Origin: CAZOLI01 sp964580675
GTDB taxonomy: Bacteria > Planctomycetota > MHYJ01 > CAYXQY01
Length of the DNA: 64,000 nt
Direction of reading: 5' to 3'
Assembly (NCBI GenBank): GCA_964580675.1
Contig: CAZOLI010000002.1
Span: 62,001-126,000 of the forward strand
Made by a program: the position numbers and the translations under genes. Below, piece by piece: positions 27,363 through 35,972 of the stretch (position 1 is the first letter of the stretch; each line of letters opens with the position of its first letter). The notes under the pieces are model-generated. The model saw only the letters and a program-made list of their open reading frames with translations, had not been told where the DNA came from and did not search any database.

Positions 27363-27433
27363 TACCCGGTAGTGTAACGGTAACACACGAGGTTTTGGTC
27401 CTCGCGTTGGTGGTTCGAATCCACCCCGGGTAG
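27363..27433 (+). tRNA. tRNA-Gln (anticodon TTG)
   Basis: A 71-base cloverleaf. The acceptor stem TACCCGG (27363-27369) pairs with CCGGGTA (27426-27432) and the discriminator is G. The anticodon loop TTTTGGT reads TTG for CAA/CAG glutamine codons, closed by CGAGG/CCTCG. The T-loop is TTCGAAT. CCA is not encoded. It converges on the minus-strand thiG, 20 bases away. Confidence 0.95.
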
Positions 27434-27452
27434 TTCTTTCCGTTTGTTGAGG

Positions 27453-28214
27453 TTATTCGTCCGTGATTTTTCCTTCCTCCGGACTGGAGGGAGTTCCATA
27501 TCTCTTTTTGGGAATGCGTCCGGCTTCGTATGCCTCGCGCCCGGCCCGGCAGGCGCGTTTCATCGCACGTGCCATTTTCACGGGATCATCGGCCTGTGCG
27601 ATACCCGTGTTGACCAGGACGCCGTCGGAACCAAGTTCCATGACCTCGGATACGTCCGAAGCCGTTCCCACCCCGGCGTCAACGACCACCGGCACGTCAA
27701 TTCGATCCACAATGAATTTGATGTTTGTAGGGTTGAGCATGCCGAGACCGGAACCGATCGGAGCACCGAGTGGCATGACGGCAGCGGCGCCGGCCTCCTG
27801 AAGTTTTAATGCGGAGACCAGGTCCTCGTTTGTGTATGCCATAACCTCAAAATCCTGGTCCGCAAGTTCCCTCGTGGCTTTCAGCGTTTCACTGTTGTCC
27901 GGGTAAAGGGTTTCGTCGTCCCCGATCACTTCAAGCTTAATAAACGGCGTAATGCCGAGTTCCCGGGCCAGGTGTGCTGTTCGGATGGCTTCCTCTGCCG
28001 TTGTGCATCCGGCTGTGTTGGGGAGAAGCGTAAATTCGTCACGCGGGATGTGATCCAGGATATTATCCTCGGCGTCCAGGTCGACCCGTCGAAGGGCCAC
28101 TGTTACCATCTCCGTCCCGGAGGCCCGGAGTGCTTCTTTCATGACGTCGTGGTTCGGGTATTTCCCCGTGCCGAGAATTAACCGGTTATCAAATGTTCTG
28201 TTTCCGATCTTCAT
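27453..28214 (-). CDS. thiG: Thiazole synthase
   Basis: ThiG forms the thiazole phosphate of thiamine from DXP, dehydroglycine and the ThiS thiocarboxylate. ATG 28214 gives 253 residues, the family norm; a start 42 bases upstream adds non-family sequence. Visible are the GTGKYPNHDVM start, TEMVTVALRRVDL, the Schiff-base lysine 93 in ITPFIKLEVIGD, NSETLKATREL, VMPLGAPIGSGLGM, and VVVDAGVGTASDV with GVLVNTGIA. It follows thiS by 102 bases on the minus strand. Confidence 0.95.
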   Translation of the reverse strand: MKIGNRTFDNRLILGTGKYPNHDVMKEALRASGTEMVTVALRRVDLDAEDNILDHIPRDEFTLLPNTAGCTTAEEAIRTAHLARELGITPFIKLEVIGDDETLYPDNSETLKATRELADQDFEVMAYTNEDLVSALKLQEAGAAAVMPLGAPIGSGLGMLNPTNIKFIVDRIDVPVVVDAGVGTASDVSEVMELGSDGVLVNTGIAQADDPVKMARAMKRACRAGREAYEAGRIPKKRYGTPSSPEEGKITDE

Positions 28215-28316
28215 CTTTTTTGTCTCCGAAGTGACGAAAGTTCGAGCGTTTCGCAAATACGGGATCCGTACACGCCGGGAGGAATTCAGGGGATGGACGG
28301 TGAGGGCAGAATCTGG

Positions 28317-28520
28317 TTATCCGCCCCCCACAAATGTAACGATCTCCACCGAATTGCCCGGATCCAGTTGATACGTTTCGTATTCGTCCCCCGAAATGAC
28401 CTGTTGTTCGACTTCCACCGCCACCCTGTTGGGGTTCAGATCAAGTTCTTCCAGGAGATCTCCAACTGTCTGGGTTTCTTCTGGAACCGTTCGGGCTTCC
28501 CCGTTTATTTCCAGTTCCAT
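28317..28520 (-). CDS. thiS: ThiS sulfur-carrier protein
   Basis: The 67-residue ubiquitin-fold protein from ATG 28520 reads MELEINGEARTVPEETQTVG and ends VTFVGGG, giving the C-terminal glycine that is thiocarboxylated for thiazole formation. A start 33 bases upstream would add nonfamily residues. Neighbour thiG confirms the call. No ThiF or ThiH is present in the window. Confidence 0.9.
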   Translation of the reverse strand: MELEINGEARTVPEETQTVGDLLEELDLNPNRVAVEVEQQVISGDEYETYQLDPGNSVEIVTFVGGG

Positions 28521-28706
28521 GTGATACCCTTCTCGTAAACGAATTGAAGGCATCAGGAGTTAAAAACGTACGGAGACGGGGTTAATTAAATTAACGACAC
28601 CCGGTTCCCTAACTGGCCTGAAACATGTGTTCGTTCCGTCGCCCGGCCCCTGGCTCTCCCTTTTCGCTTGGTGTTGATAAGATCGAGGAGTAGGGAGCTG
28701 TTCGTG

Positions 28707-28925
28707 TTAGTAGTTGTCCTTGCTCCGGCGTGCTTTCATCCGTCGTTTGGCCTTGTTGATCACCTTCCTCTTTCGCTTCTTTTCCTTCCGCCGTTTTTCA
28801 CTGGGCTTTTCGTAAAATGATTTCCTTTTGATCTCCCGAAAAACCCCTGCATGGTTACACTTCCGGTTAAATTTCCGAATAGCACTTTCCAGATCTTCTT
28901 CATTAGTGACATCAACTTTGACCAT
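28707..28925 (-). CDS. rpsU: 30S ribosomal protein S21
   Basis: From ATG 28925 the 72-residue product reads MVKVDVTNEEDLESAIRKFN, then GVFREIKRKSFYEKPSEKRR and a lysine/arginine-rich tail, the S21 pattern. A clear AAAGGAG lies just upstream; a start 51 bases earlier would miss it. S21 binds 16S rRNA near the anti-Shine-Dalgarno. It lies downstream of gltA on the same strand but has its own promoter candidate. Confidence 0.93.
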   Translation of the reverse strand: MVKVDVTNEEDLESAIRKFNRKCNHAGVFREIKRKSFYEKPSEKRRKEKKRKRKVINKAKRRMKARRSKDNY

Positions 28926-28995
28926 AGGAGCTCCTTTTAATTTGTTCAAAATTGAGGTAGACCGATAACAGCCCAAACCAATTCTACATTTATAT

Positions 28996-29025
28996 ATCTT
29001 AAAGACACTGACCGGTAAAAATCAA
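28996..29025 (-). promoter_or_regulatory. Promoter candidate for rpsU
   Basis: On the minus strand TTGATT, an 18-base spacer and TAAGAT lie about 70 bases upstream of the S21 start. A TATATA directly follows. Confidence 0.4.
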
Positions 29026-29092
29026 GGTCTTTCAGGCTGTTTTGGGCGTATTTTCCCCACCTTTTCGTTCTTGACCGGCGTGGAAGAATTCC

Positions 29093-30217
29093 TTATCGTT
29101 CTTCTATTGGAAGGTACTCCGCCGATTCGGGACCTGTGTAGCGACAGAGCGGACGAATAAGGCGATTGTCCTCCATCTGCTCGAACAGGTTGGCGGTCCA
29201 CCCGGCCACTCGAGACAGAGCAAAAATGGGGGTGAAGAGGTCCCGGGGGATTCCCAGGTAGTGATAGGTGCTCGCGGAGTAAAAGTCAACGTTTGGATCG
29301 ATGTCTTTTTTCTCTTTCATTAATTTCTCCAGTCGATCCGATATTTTAAAGTAAGAGAGATCCCCGGCTCGTTCCCCCAGTTTCCTTGACCATTCCTTCA
29401 ATATTCGAGCACGTGGATCAAAGGTGTTGTAGACCCGGTGCCCGAAACCCATAATTACCTCTCCTTTCTCAAATTTTTCCTCGAGGTATGCCTCAGCCCG
29501 CTCGGGGGTTTCGATCTCCTTCAACATTTTCAGGACTTCCTGGTTGGCTCCTCCGTGAAGCGGACCACTGAGGGTTCCCACGGATGAAGTAACGGCGGCG
29601 TAGAAGTCGGCAAGCGTCGCGGAGGTTACGCGAGAGGCGAAGGTGCTGGCATTGAACCCGTGATCCGCGTGCAAAATGAGGGCAATGTCCATCACGTTCT
29701 CTTCAATCTCGTCCGGCTCTTCCGCGTTCAACATATACAGGAAATTTGCAGCATGATGAAGGTCAGTTCGCGGTTTGACGGGATCCTGACCCTTGCGTAA
29801 CCGATGAAACATCGCGATGATGGTGGGAAACTTGGCCAGGAGCTGAAGCGCAATCTCCCGCTGTCCGTCGGATGACCCTGTGTCCAGCTCCGGGGATCGG
29901 CTGGCACCCATTGCCGAAACCGCCGTTCGGAGTACGTCCATGGGCTGGGCGGAGGAGGGAAGATTTTCGATGACCTCTTTGACCTCGTCGTCGAGGGATC
30001 TTCTCTCCACGAGTTTGTTATGAAAGTTATCCAGTTCTTCTTCTGTTGGCAGTTCCCCATCCCATAGAAATTTTGCCGTTTCTTCGAACGAGGAGTGCTC
30101 CGCAAGATCCTCAATGTTGATGCCGCGGTAAACCAGACGTCCTTCGTCTCCGTATATTTTGGTCAGCGACGAGTCTGCGACGACGACACCTTCAAGCCCT
30201 TCTTCTTTATCACTCAT
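29093..30217 (-). CDS. gltA: Citrate synthase
   Basis: Condenses acetyl-CoA and oxaloacetate at entry to the TCA or methylcitrate pathway. The 374-residue protein is the short Gram-positive/archaeal type. Active-site residues are histidines 183/186 in LHADHGFNAST, 221 in GPLHGGANQE, 260 in MGFGHRVYNT, and aspartate 311 in PNVDFYSA, with YRG near residue 30. A strong AAGGAG precedes the ATG. The size and the GFGHRVY line could also fit 2-methylcitrate synthase; no prp genes are nearby, so citrate synthase is preferred. Confidence 0.9.
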   Translation of the reverse strand: MSDKEEGLEGVVVADSSLTKIYGDEGRLVYRGINIEDLAEHSSFEETAKFLWDGELPTEEELDNFHNKLVERRSLDDEVKEVIENLPSSAQPMDVLRTAVSAMGASRSPELDTGSSDGQREIALQLLAKFPTIIAMFHRLRKGQDPVKPRTDLHHAANFLYMLNAEEPDEIEENVMDIALILHADHGFNASTFASRVTSATLADFYAAVTSSVGTLSGPLHGGANQEVLKMLKEIETPERAEAYLEEKFEKGEVIMGFGHRVYNTFDPRARILKEWSRKLGERAGDLSYFKISDRLEKLMKEKKDIDPNVDFYSASTYHYLGIPRDLFTPIFALSRVAGWTANLFEQMEDNRLIRPLCRYTGPESAEYLPIEER

Positions 30218-30423
30218 CTGAAAAACTCCTTAAAGAAAATTTACAGAGCAAACCATTTTCTGAATACGAACCTGCGCCGGTTTGCTGTTCCAGACCACTA
30301 TTGAAATGAGGAGGAGTGAGGAAAAATGTTGTTCGAAAATCTGGAATTTATCCCTCATCCTCGTCATTCGCCGAAACAGAACAATAGTTGCGGTTCCTTC
30401 TGCAGGCCGTTAAGTGATGAAAT

Positions 30424-30452
30424 ATTATATTTGGTATATTTTTGGTCTTCAA
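30424..30452 (-). promoter_or_regulatory. Promoter candidate for gltA
   Basis: On the minus strand TTGAAG, a 17-base spacer and a perfect TATAAT (plus-strand ATTATA at 30424-30429) precede a leader of about 200 bases before the gltA start. Confidence 0.55.
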
Positions 30453-30664
30453 CCCTGAGAAAAATTTTTAAAACCGTTCCGTAATTCCAATTCAGCCCGC
30501 CAGAGGAACCGGTTTTAACCGGGAGGACCCGGTGACAAACGCGGAGGAACCGAGAACAGCCTTATTGTTTTGTAGATAAGTAAATACTATAGATATATAA
30601 GGTTTATTTATTATAATGTAGGGGGTTATATCGAATCTTTATACGGTGAATCCCCTTTTATCGG

Positions 30665-30694
30665 TTGACATTGCAGGGGGAGTTTCTTTAAAAT
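30665..30694 (+). promoter_or_regulatory. Strong sigma-70 promoter for the 3D-domain gene
   Basis: A consensus TTGACA (30665-30670) is separated by 18 bases from TAAAAT (30689-30694), with an AT-rich tract upstream that could act as an UP element. The gene starts about 50 bases downstream. Confidence 0.65.
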
Positions 30695-30742
30695 CTTGGC
30701 TCTATTTCGTGTATCTGTATTTTTCTATGGATCTTCTCTGGC

Positions 30743-31363
30743 ATGAATGTTCGAGCCGGCAATGTGATTGCACCGGTACTGAGTATACTTGTTCTCTCGT
30801 TGCTACTGTTTTCGGCAAATCCGGACAGCGGCTTTAGCACACGGGAGAATGAAGAGGATCACCCGGTGGAACCCGCGGCGTATTACGGGGTGACGGGTCA
30901 GGTGGATCCGCATCGTTCAACCTGGCATCGGTTTCGCATACCAACGGAGGCCCTTGGGAAGACAACGGAGGGTGCCGAGGGAAGGGAGACCTCCCGTGAG
31001 CGGCCGTTTCCGCCGGATGGATACCGATTCTGGAAGAAGACCGACGCCCTGCTAACGGCGTATGATCCTTCGGAGCGCTCGTGTGGCAAGTTTGCCAACG
31101 GACGAACCTCCACCGGTGAGAACGCATGGGAGATGGACGGTGTGGCCGTGGACCCGGACGTCATACCGTACGGCACGAAAATATGGATTCCCGGCATTGG
31201 CTTTCGGGTGGCCGACGATACCGGACAGGCCATGCGGGATTCCTGGAAGAACCATGGCCGGATTCACATCGACATACGAATGACCTATCCTTACCAGGCC
31301 CGCAAATGGGGAATCCAGAACCGGCCGGTGTTTCTGTTTCGCCCCGTGGAAGACGACAAATAA
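30743..31363 (+). CDS. 3D-domain protein (peptidoglycan-associated)
   Basis: The 206-residue protein has an N-terminal membrane/signal segment (VIAPVLSILVLSLLLFSA) and a C-terminal 3D domain, the double-psi barrel named for three aspartates: TAYDPSERSCGKFANGRTST, VAVDPDVIPYGTKIWIPG, then RVADDTGQAM and IHIDIRM. The fold is shared with MltA lytic transglycosylases and RlpA-like wall proteins, so a role at the cell wall is likely. The linker of about 60 residues is charged and probably disordered. It has a strong promoter and stands alone. Confidence 0.82.
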   Translation: MNVRAGNVIAPVLSILVLSLLLFSANPDSGFSTRENEEDHPVEPAAYYGVTGQVDPHRSTWHRFRIPTEALGKTTEGAEGRETSRERPFPPDGYRFWKKTDALLTAYDPSERSCGKFANGRTSTGENAWEMDGVAVDPDVIPYGTKIWIPGIGFRVADDTGQAMRDSWKNHGRIHIDIRMTYPYQARKWGIQNRPVFLFRPVEDDK

Positions 31364-31470
31364 CGACATTCCTTATCGAGGTGGGCCCTCTTTCCCTCAT
31401 TTGTTCCCCCTTCCTTTCGATCGTTCATAGATCAGGAATTCCCCCAATATAATTTTATCGGAACCGGTAT

Positions 31471-31512
31471 TTGACTTTCTCCCTCTCCTGCCTTATACTT
31501 TATAAAGTATAA
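31471..31512 (+). promoter_or_regulatory. Palindrome-covered promoter upstream of the MerR gene
   Basis: TTGACT (31471-31476) and TATACT (31495-31500) with an 18-base spacer form a promoter whose -10 lies within a perfect 20-base palindrome, TTATACTTTATAAAGTATAA (31493-31512). The geometry fits an autoregulated operator for the downstream MerR protein. Confidence 0.6.
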
Positions 31513-31645
31513 AACTAATCCACGGTTTCTACAGGAATTATGATTCGATCTTGTAACACGGGGGATATGGAGACGCTGCTCGTGATTGTCCTTTCCCCCT
31601 CCTTTGTTCCTTCCCTTCCGGTCGCTGCTTCTTTGACCTGATACA

Positions 31646-31936
31646 ATGAAACCACCACCAAAACTCTACAAAATCGGGGAGGTCATCCGGTATTCGGATT
31701 TCTCGCGCCAGACCATCCATAATTACACAAAAATGGGACTCATCGAGCCCGAGGACCGAACCGAAGCCGGCCACCGTCTTTATGGTCCGGATGTTTTTGA
31801 GCGTCTCGAAAAAATTAAAATGCTCAAACGACACCGCACCCTCGAGGAGGTTAAGGAAATTCTGGAAAATGGGGATGGGGACGTCATTTCCACAGCTGCT
31901 GAATCGGGGGAGGAAGATGATTCCGGCAACCAGTAA
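31646..31936 (+). CDS. Small MerR-family regulator
   Basis: The 96-residue protein is a MerR-type winged helix-turn-helix (LYKIGEVIRYSDFSRQTIHN, NYTKMGLIEPEDRTEAGHRL, then EKIKMLKRHRTLEEVKEILE) with only an acidic tail and no effector-binding domain. Small members of this kind include HspR and GlnR-like proteins. It sits 133 bases after a palindromic promoter and ahead of the flagellar regulatory genes, so it may control them. Confidence 0.85.
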   Translation: MKPPPKLYKIGEVIRYSDFSRQTIHNYTKMGLIEPEDRTEAGHRLYGPDVFERLEKIKMLKRHRTLEEVKEILENGDGDVISTAAESGEEDDSGNQ

Positions 31937-32047
31937 TGGGAAACGTCGTTTCGGAAGCGATTTCGTTTTCCGAGCGATGGATCAACGCGGAACGAAACGT
32001 TCCGCCCCATGTTCTTTCTTGTACATGAAACGCTAAGGGATCGAGGC

Positions 32048-34528
32048 ATGGAGTTCTTCCGGAAAAGGATTGACCGTTATCTTCCTGGAGGGCTGTTCTT
32101 TATCGCCCTGCTCAGCGGTTTTTATTATTTTGTGCTCTCTCCCGAAGCTCTGACCGGCCCGGGTGCGTTCGGTGAGGCCGAACGACTTGTACAGCAGGCC
32201 GAACGAGCAAGGACGCACCAGCAGTACGACCGGGCAAAGAAACGCCTCGGGGAGGCCCAGGCGGTCCTTGACCGTGTGAGTCCGGAGGAAATCAAGGAGG
32301 AAAACTGGGGGTATCTGGAGCCAAAAATACACGATCTCCGCGCCCGGCTGATCTGGGAGGAGGCCCTGAAGAAAAATCCACGGGATCTTGACGAAGTTGC
32401 TAAGCGTGTGGAGGAGGAGTTTCAGGAAGCGGTTCGTAAGGGGGTTTCCCCCGGTCGCACCCGTACCTTCCGCGTTGGCATGGCGGATAAGCTCTGGCAG
32501 AAAGGGTTCCAACAATCCTCCGTAATGGTTCTTGACCAACTCAGTGATGCCCTAAAGGGGGATTATGAAATTGTTAAGACCCTGCTCAGGCGATATCTTC
32601 AATCGGGTCAGGAAATAACGAAGGGGATAATAGCGAAGGGACAGGCTTCCCTGCGAATGGCGCAGCGTGAGAAGGAACAGAATCGGGTCGCCGAATTGCG
32701 CCTGCTCCTCTCCCGTTTGAGGGCGGCTCGCAAGGAACCGGAGGAGGCCCTCTCCCTGCTTCAGGGTGTAGTTTCAAACCTGGATGACAGAGACGGCATT
32801 GACGAGATTCTCCGGCTTGAGCTTCTGCTTGAGAGTGGCCGGCTTCACCTGGATGTGGGAGATTTAGATCGCGCCGAAGAGATCCTTAAAAGGGCACGTA
32901 ACCTGGCGGATGGGTTTGGGGGAGATCAGGCAAAAAGGCTGGAGGACCGTGCTCGATATTATCTGGCCAGGCTCGGTTTGGCCCGGGGAGAACACGAGGG
33001 CCCTCTCTCTGTTCTGAAGGAGCTTTCCGGTTCGGCCCGGGACGCCACACTTCGTTTTGCTGCGGCCTTCCTTCGTGCCGAAAAAAAGAGGGAGCGCATT
33101 CGGGAACGAATGAATAATTCCGACGGTGCCTCCCGTGATTGGCGGACGGAGTACCTTTCCGAGTTCGCGGATGCGTTTCAGGGAGCCTCCCGTTCCGCCA
33201 TGAGGAATAACCCCCACGTGGACAACTGGGAAAAGGCCGTTACGTACTTCAGGAATGGGTTGATGCTGGGGGAGGATCTTGCGCTGCTGGAACAGGTGGC
33301 CCGGGGAGGACGTTTCCTGAAGGAATTGTACCCGGACCGCCCCGGGTTTCGGGTTCTTGAAGGGCGGGCGTATCGAAAGATGGCTGATTTGCTCAACCGC
33401 CGTCTCCGAAAGGAGAGATGGAAGGAGTCGGAGGGTCGGAATAAACAGATGGAAGAACAGTCCACGAGGAAAACCATGAAGCGGTATTATGGGCAGGCCG
33501 CGGACCTCCTTTACGATGCGGCAAAAGACATGGACGACGAAAACGATGAATATATGCCGGCACTGAAGGAGGCCGCGAGATCAGCTTTTCGGGCGGACAT
33601 TTTTCGTCAGACGCTGGATGTGCTTTCCTTTGACTCGGAACTCGTTCGGGATCCTCGAATGAAGGTGCTGCAGGGAAAAGCACGGGCGGGACTCGGAAAA
33701 GTCGGGGACGCTCTTGACGCGTATTCCTACCTTCAAAAACATCATTCTACGGTGAAGCTTGATCCGGAAAATCACTTCGCCCTGTTGAAGGCAAAATTGC
33801 TTCGTGACGAAGGTCGGCTTCAGGAGGCCGTTTCAACCGTTGAGTGGTTGTTTCGAGAGTTTGACCGAAATTCGGTGGCGGAACCGGGAACGGAGTTGTG
33901 GAACCATGCCGTAAAGCTGATGGTTCAGCTCCGAATAAAACAGGCGTCGAACGCTGATCAGGAGGAGGGTCGGAATCGGATGCTTGATCGCGCGGATAAT
34001 TTTCTCATGAAAGAACTCCATTCCGCGCAAAATGATGAGGCGAACAATGCCCCGTTTCTCGTGGAGCTGTACGAGTTAAAATCAAAGATTGAACGAATGA
34101 GGAAGAATTATGAAAAAGCGGCCGGTGCCCTATCCCGGGCTCTGGATGTTTCCAGCAATGTTGTTGAGGAGACGGGCCGCAGGATTCGAGACCTGCCCTC
34201 CTACGAAAATCGCGTTGAGGACATGGAGTTTGAATATGCCGGTATGCTGAAACTGGCCGGCAAGTTTCCCGAAGCCATTCAGGCCTATCGCAATTTGCTC
34301 GGACGGGATACGGATCCGTACACGAAATTTTACACGTCCGTCGAACTCGCCAATCTGTATCTTCGGACGGGTAAGCTCCGGAAGGCCCGCCAGAGCCACC
34401 TTCGGGCGAAAAACATATTAAATGATGAATTGGAGGGATCGGACGGGGAATACGAGTACGAAAACAATCTGGTGACGAGACTTGGGAGCCGGATTATGCG
34501 CCGGGTTTCAGGAAACGGAGGTGAGTAA
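32048..34528 (+). CDS. Large membrane-anchored TPR-rich protein
   Basis: From ATG 32048, with CGAGG upstream, it is 826 residues; a start 39 bases earlier is less likely. A basic N-terminus (MEFFRKRIDRYLPGG) precedes one membrane segment (LFFIALLSGFYYFVL). The rest is helical with clear TPR-like units (ALSLLQGVVSNLDDRDGIDE, GDLDRAEEILKRARNLADG, EEGRLQEAV, KFPEAIQAYRNLLGRDTDPY, LYLRTGKLRKARQSHLRAK). No catalytic domain is seen. It is 2 bases before the FlgN-like gene, implying a scaffold or secretion-related role in flagellar regulation or assembly. Function unknown. Confidence 0.7.
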   Translation: MEFFRKRIDRYLPGGLFFIALLSGFYYFVLSPEALTGPGAFGEAERLVQQAERARTHQQYDRAKKRLGEAQAVLDRVSPEEIKEENWGYLEPKIHDLRARLIWEEALKKNPRDLDEVAKRVEEEFQEAVRKGVSPGRTRTFRVGMADKLWQKGFQQSSVMVLDQLSDALKGDYEIVKTLLRRYLQSGQEITKGIIAKGQASLRMAQREKEQNRVAELRLLLSRLRAARKEPEEALSLLQGVVSNLDDRDGIDEILRLELLLESGRLHLDVGDLDRAEEILKRARNLADGFGGDQAKRLEDRARYYLARLGLARGEHEGPLSVLKELSGSARDATLRFAAAFLRAEKKRERIRERMNNSDGASRDWRTEYLSEFADAFQGASRSAMRNNPHVDNWEKAVTYFRNGLMLGEDLALLEQVARGGRFLKELYPDRPGFRVLEGRAYRKMADLLNRRLRKERWKESEGRNKQMEEQSTRKTMKRYYGQAADLLYDAAKDMDDENDEYMPALKEAARSAFRADIFRQTLDVLSFDSELVRDPRMKVLQGKARAGLGKVGDALDAYSYLQKHHSTVKLDPENHFALLKAKLLRDEGRLQEAVSTVEWLFREFDRNSVAEPGTELWNHAVKLMVQLRIKQASNADQEEGRNRMLDRADNFLMKELHSAQNDEANNAPFLVELYELKSKIERMRKNYEKAAGALSRALDVSSNVVEETGRRIRDLPSYENRVEDMEFEYAGMLKLAGKFPEAIQAYRNLLGRDTDPYTKFYTSVELANLYLRTGKLRKARQSHLRAKNILNDELEGSDGEYEYENNLVTRLGSRIMRRVSGNGGE

Positions 34529-34530
34529 CG

Positions 34531-35004
34531 ATGGGTGGTGCAGATGACAAAAAAATAGATCAAATTGTGGATCGGTTGAAGTCCGGTCTGCAGCGCCAGA
34601 AAAAGGCCTACGAAAAAATGCTTGAGCTCTCGGAACGGCAAAACAAAATCTTGGAGTCGGAGAACATTACCGAACTAACCGAACTCGTACAGGCCAAGAA
34701 CAGTGTGATGAACGAGATTGAGGATGCAGAAGATCAGGTGGTCCCCGTTCTTCAGAGATGGAAGAAAATCAAATCGGAATTTCCCGAGGAAGAAGTGGAG
34801 GTGATCGAGAAAATGTTCCGGGAGGTTCGGGATCTCCTTGCGGAGATTATCGAAGTGGAGTCCGAGCTTGAAGAGGTGGCCGAGTCCATGAAGGACGTTA
34901 CCTCCTCGGAGATTGAAAAACTAATGCGCGCGCAGGACGCAAGGGAGGAGTACGGAAACAAAAATGCCCATGGTTCACGTTCGGAGAAGGAGGAATCGGA
35001 ATGA
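34531..35004 (+). CDS. FlgN-like flagellar chaperone
   Basis: The 157-residue protein is all-helical coiled coil with the FlgN pattern (LKSGLQRQKKAYEKMLELSE, QNKILESENITELTELVQAK), then a charged tail. In flagellar systems FlgN chaperones hook-filament junction proteins. It lies between the TPR protein and the histidine kinase with a 4-base overlap. The sequence is too generic for a firm call. Confidence 0.5.
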   Translation: MGGADDKKIDQIVDRLKSGLQRQKKAYEKMLELSERQNKILESENITELTELVQAKNSVMNEIEDAEDQVVPVLQRWKKIKSEFPEEEVEVIEKMFREVRDLLAEIIEVESELEEVAESMKDVTSSEIEKLMRAQDAREEYGNKNAHGSRSEKEESE

Positions 35005-35972
35005 GTGACACGAACGCACGCGCGGAGAACTCGTCAAAGCAGGAATCACTGGAGGAACGTTCGGAGCGGGATGAGTCCATCGCGAAAGCACTGGAGGCAC
35101 TTGAGGAAATGGAACCGGTTCTTGAGGAAACGGTGGAGGGGGGGAGCGAATTAAGCGGGGAGGATTTTTTCGAGCCCTTTCTCCTCCTCGGCAAACTCAA
35201 GCCTCTTGTGCGTGATTTGATTGAGAAAAACCGCAAACTTGAGCGAGAGGTGCGTCAGAAAAATCGCTTGAAGGTGCTCGGTGAGATGGCGTCCTGCCTG
35301 GCTCACGAAATTCGAACCCCTCTATCGGCGGTACACCTGAACCTCGATCGGCTGCGGGAAAAAACCGATAATAATGCCGACGTCCGTGAGCTTGTCGATC
35401 GGATCGATGATGGGCTTCAAAACGTTCAGGACCTCGTAAACGACATTCTCACGTATTCACGGGACATTGATCCGATACCGTCCAGGTTTCACTGGCAGGA
35501 TCTCGTCGACGACGTCCTCGAGGGCCTTTCGAGAAAGAAAAAGAAGAACGGGGTACAGGTTGACGTGGACATAGACGATGAATTGCCACCGGTTCGTGGC
35601 GATCGCGAAAAATTGCAGCGGGTGTTAAACAACGTGGTGTTAAACGCAATGCAGGCGGTGGGAGAGGATGGGCGAGTTTTTGTTCGGTCCTGGGGCCCGG
35701 GCGACGACGAGGACGGCCGTGAACGCTTCCGAACGGAGGTGGTGGACAACGGTCCGGGGATCCCCGATGAAATCATGGACCAGCTGTTTACCCCCTTTGA
35801 GAGCAAAAAGACCAAGGGAACGGGATTGGGGTTGGCGATTGCCTCCCGAATTGTGAAAGCTCACAACGGGAGTATCCGGGGGGAGAATCGGTCGGAAGAA
35901 CAGGGAGCTCGTTTTGTTTTCGATCTTCCGCTTCGTTTTCGGGGCGATTCCGGGGAAGAGAACCGTGGATGA
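35001..35972 (+). CDS. Soluble histidine kinase, FlrB/FleS-like
   Basis: The 323-residue kinase has no membrane segment. After an acidic N-terminus and a coiled coil it shows the H-box GEMASCLAHEIRTPLSAV, then an HATPase with NNVVLNAMQAV (N-box), VDNGPGIPDEI, FTPFESKKTKGTGLGLAI. It belongs to the group that phosphorylates sigma-54 activators. It overlaps the activator gene by 8 bases. Its ATG lies inside the end of the preceding gene, so translation is probably coupled. Confidence 0.9.
   Translation: MSDTNARAENSSKQESLEERSERDESIAKALEALEEMEPVLEETVEGGSELSGEDFFEPFLLLGKLKPLVRDLIEKNRKLEREVRQKNRLKVLGEMASCLAHEIRTPLSAVHLNLDRLREKTDNNADVRELVDRIDDGLQNVQDLVNDILTYSRDIDPIPSRFHWQDLVDDVLEGLSRKKKKNGVQVDVDIDDELPPVRGDREKLQRVLNNVVLNAMQAVGEDGRVFVRSWGPGDDEDGRERFRTEVVDNGPGIPDEIMDQLFTPFESKKTKGTGLGLAIASRIVKAHNGSIRGENRSEEQGARFVFDLPLRFRGDSGEENRG

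Larger units (their letters stand above)
30218..30742. other. Long divergent intergenic region, partly very AT-rich
   Basis: These 525 bases separate gltA (minus) from the 3D-domain gene (plus). They hold a promoter candidate toward each gene and a strongly AT-rich patch at about 30560-30640. A small frame at 30646-30837 looks spurious. I see no RNA or repeat. Confidence 0.5.

Noticed and set aside
30646..30837. Small plus-strand frame ahead of the 3D-domain gene
   Set aside because: Overlaps the gene's promoter and start; the product is not recognisable.
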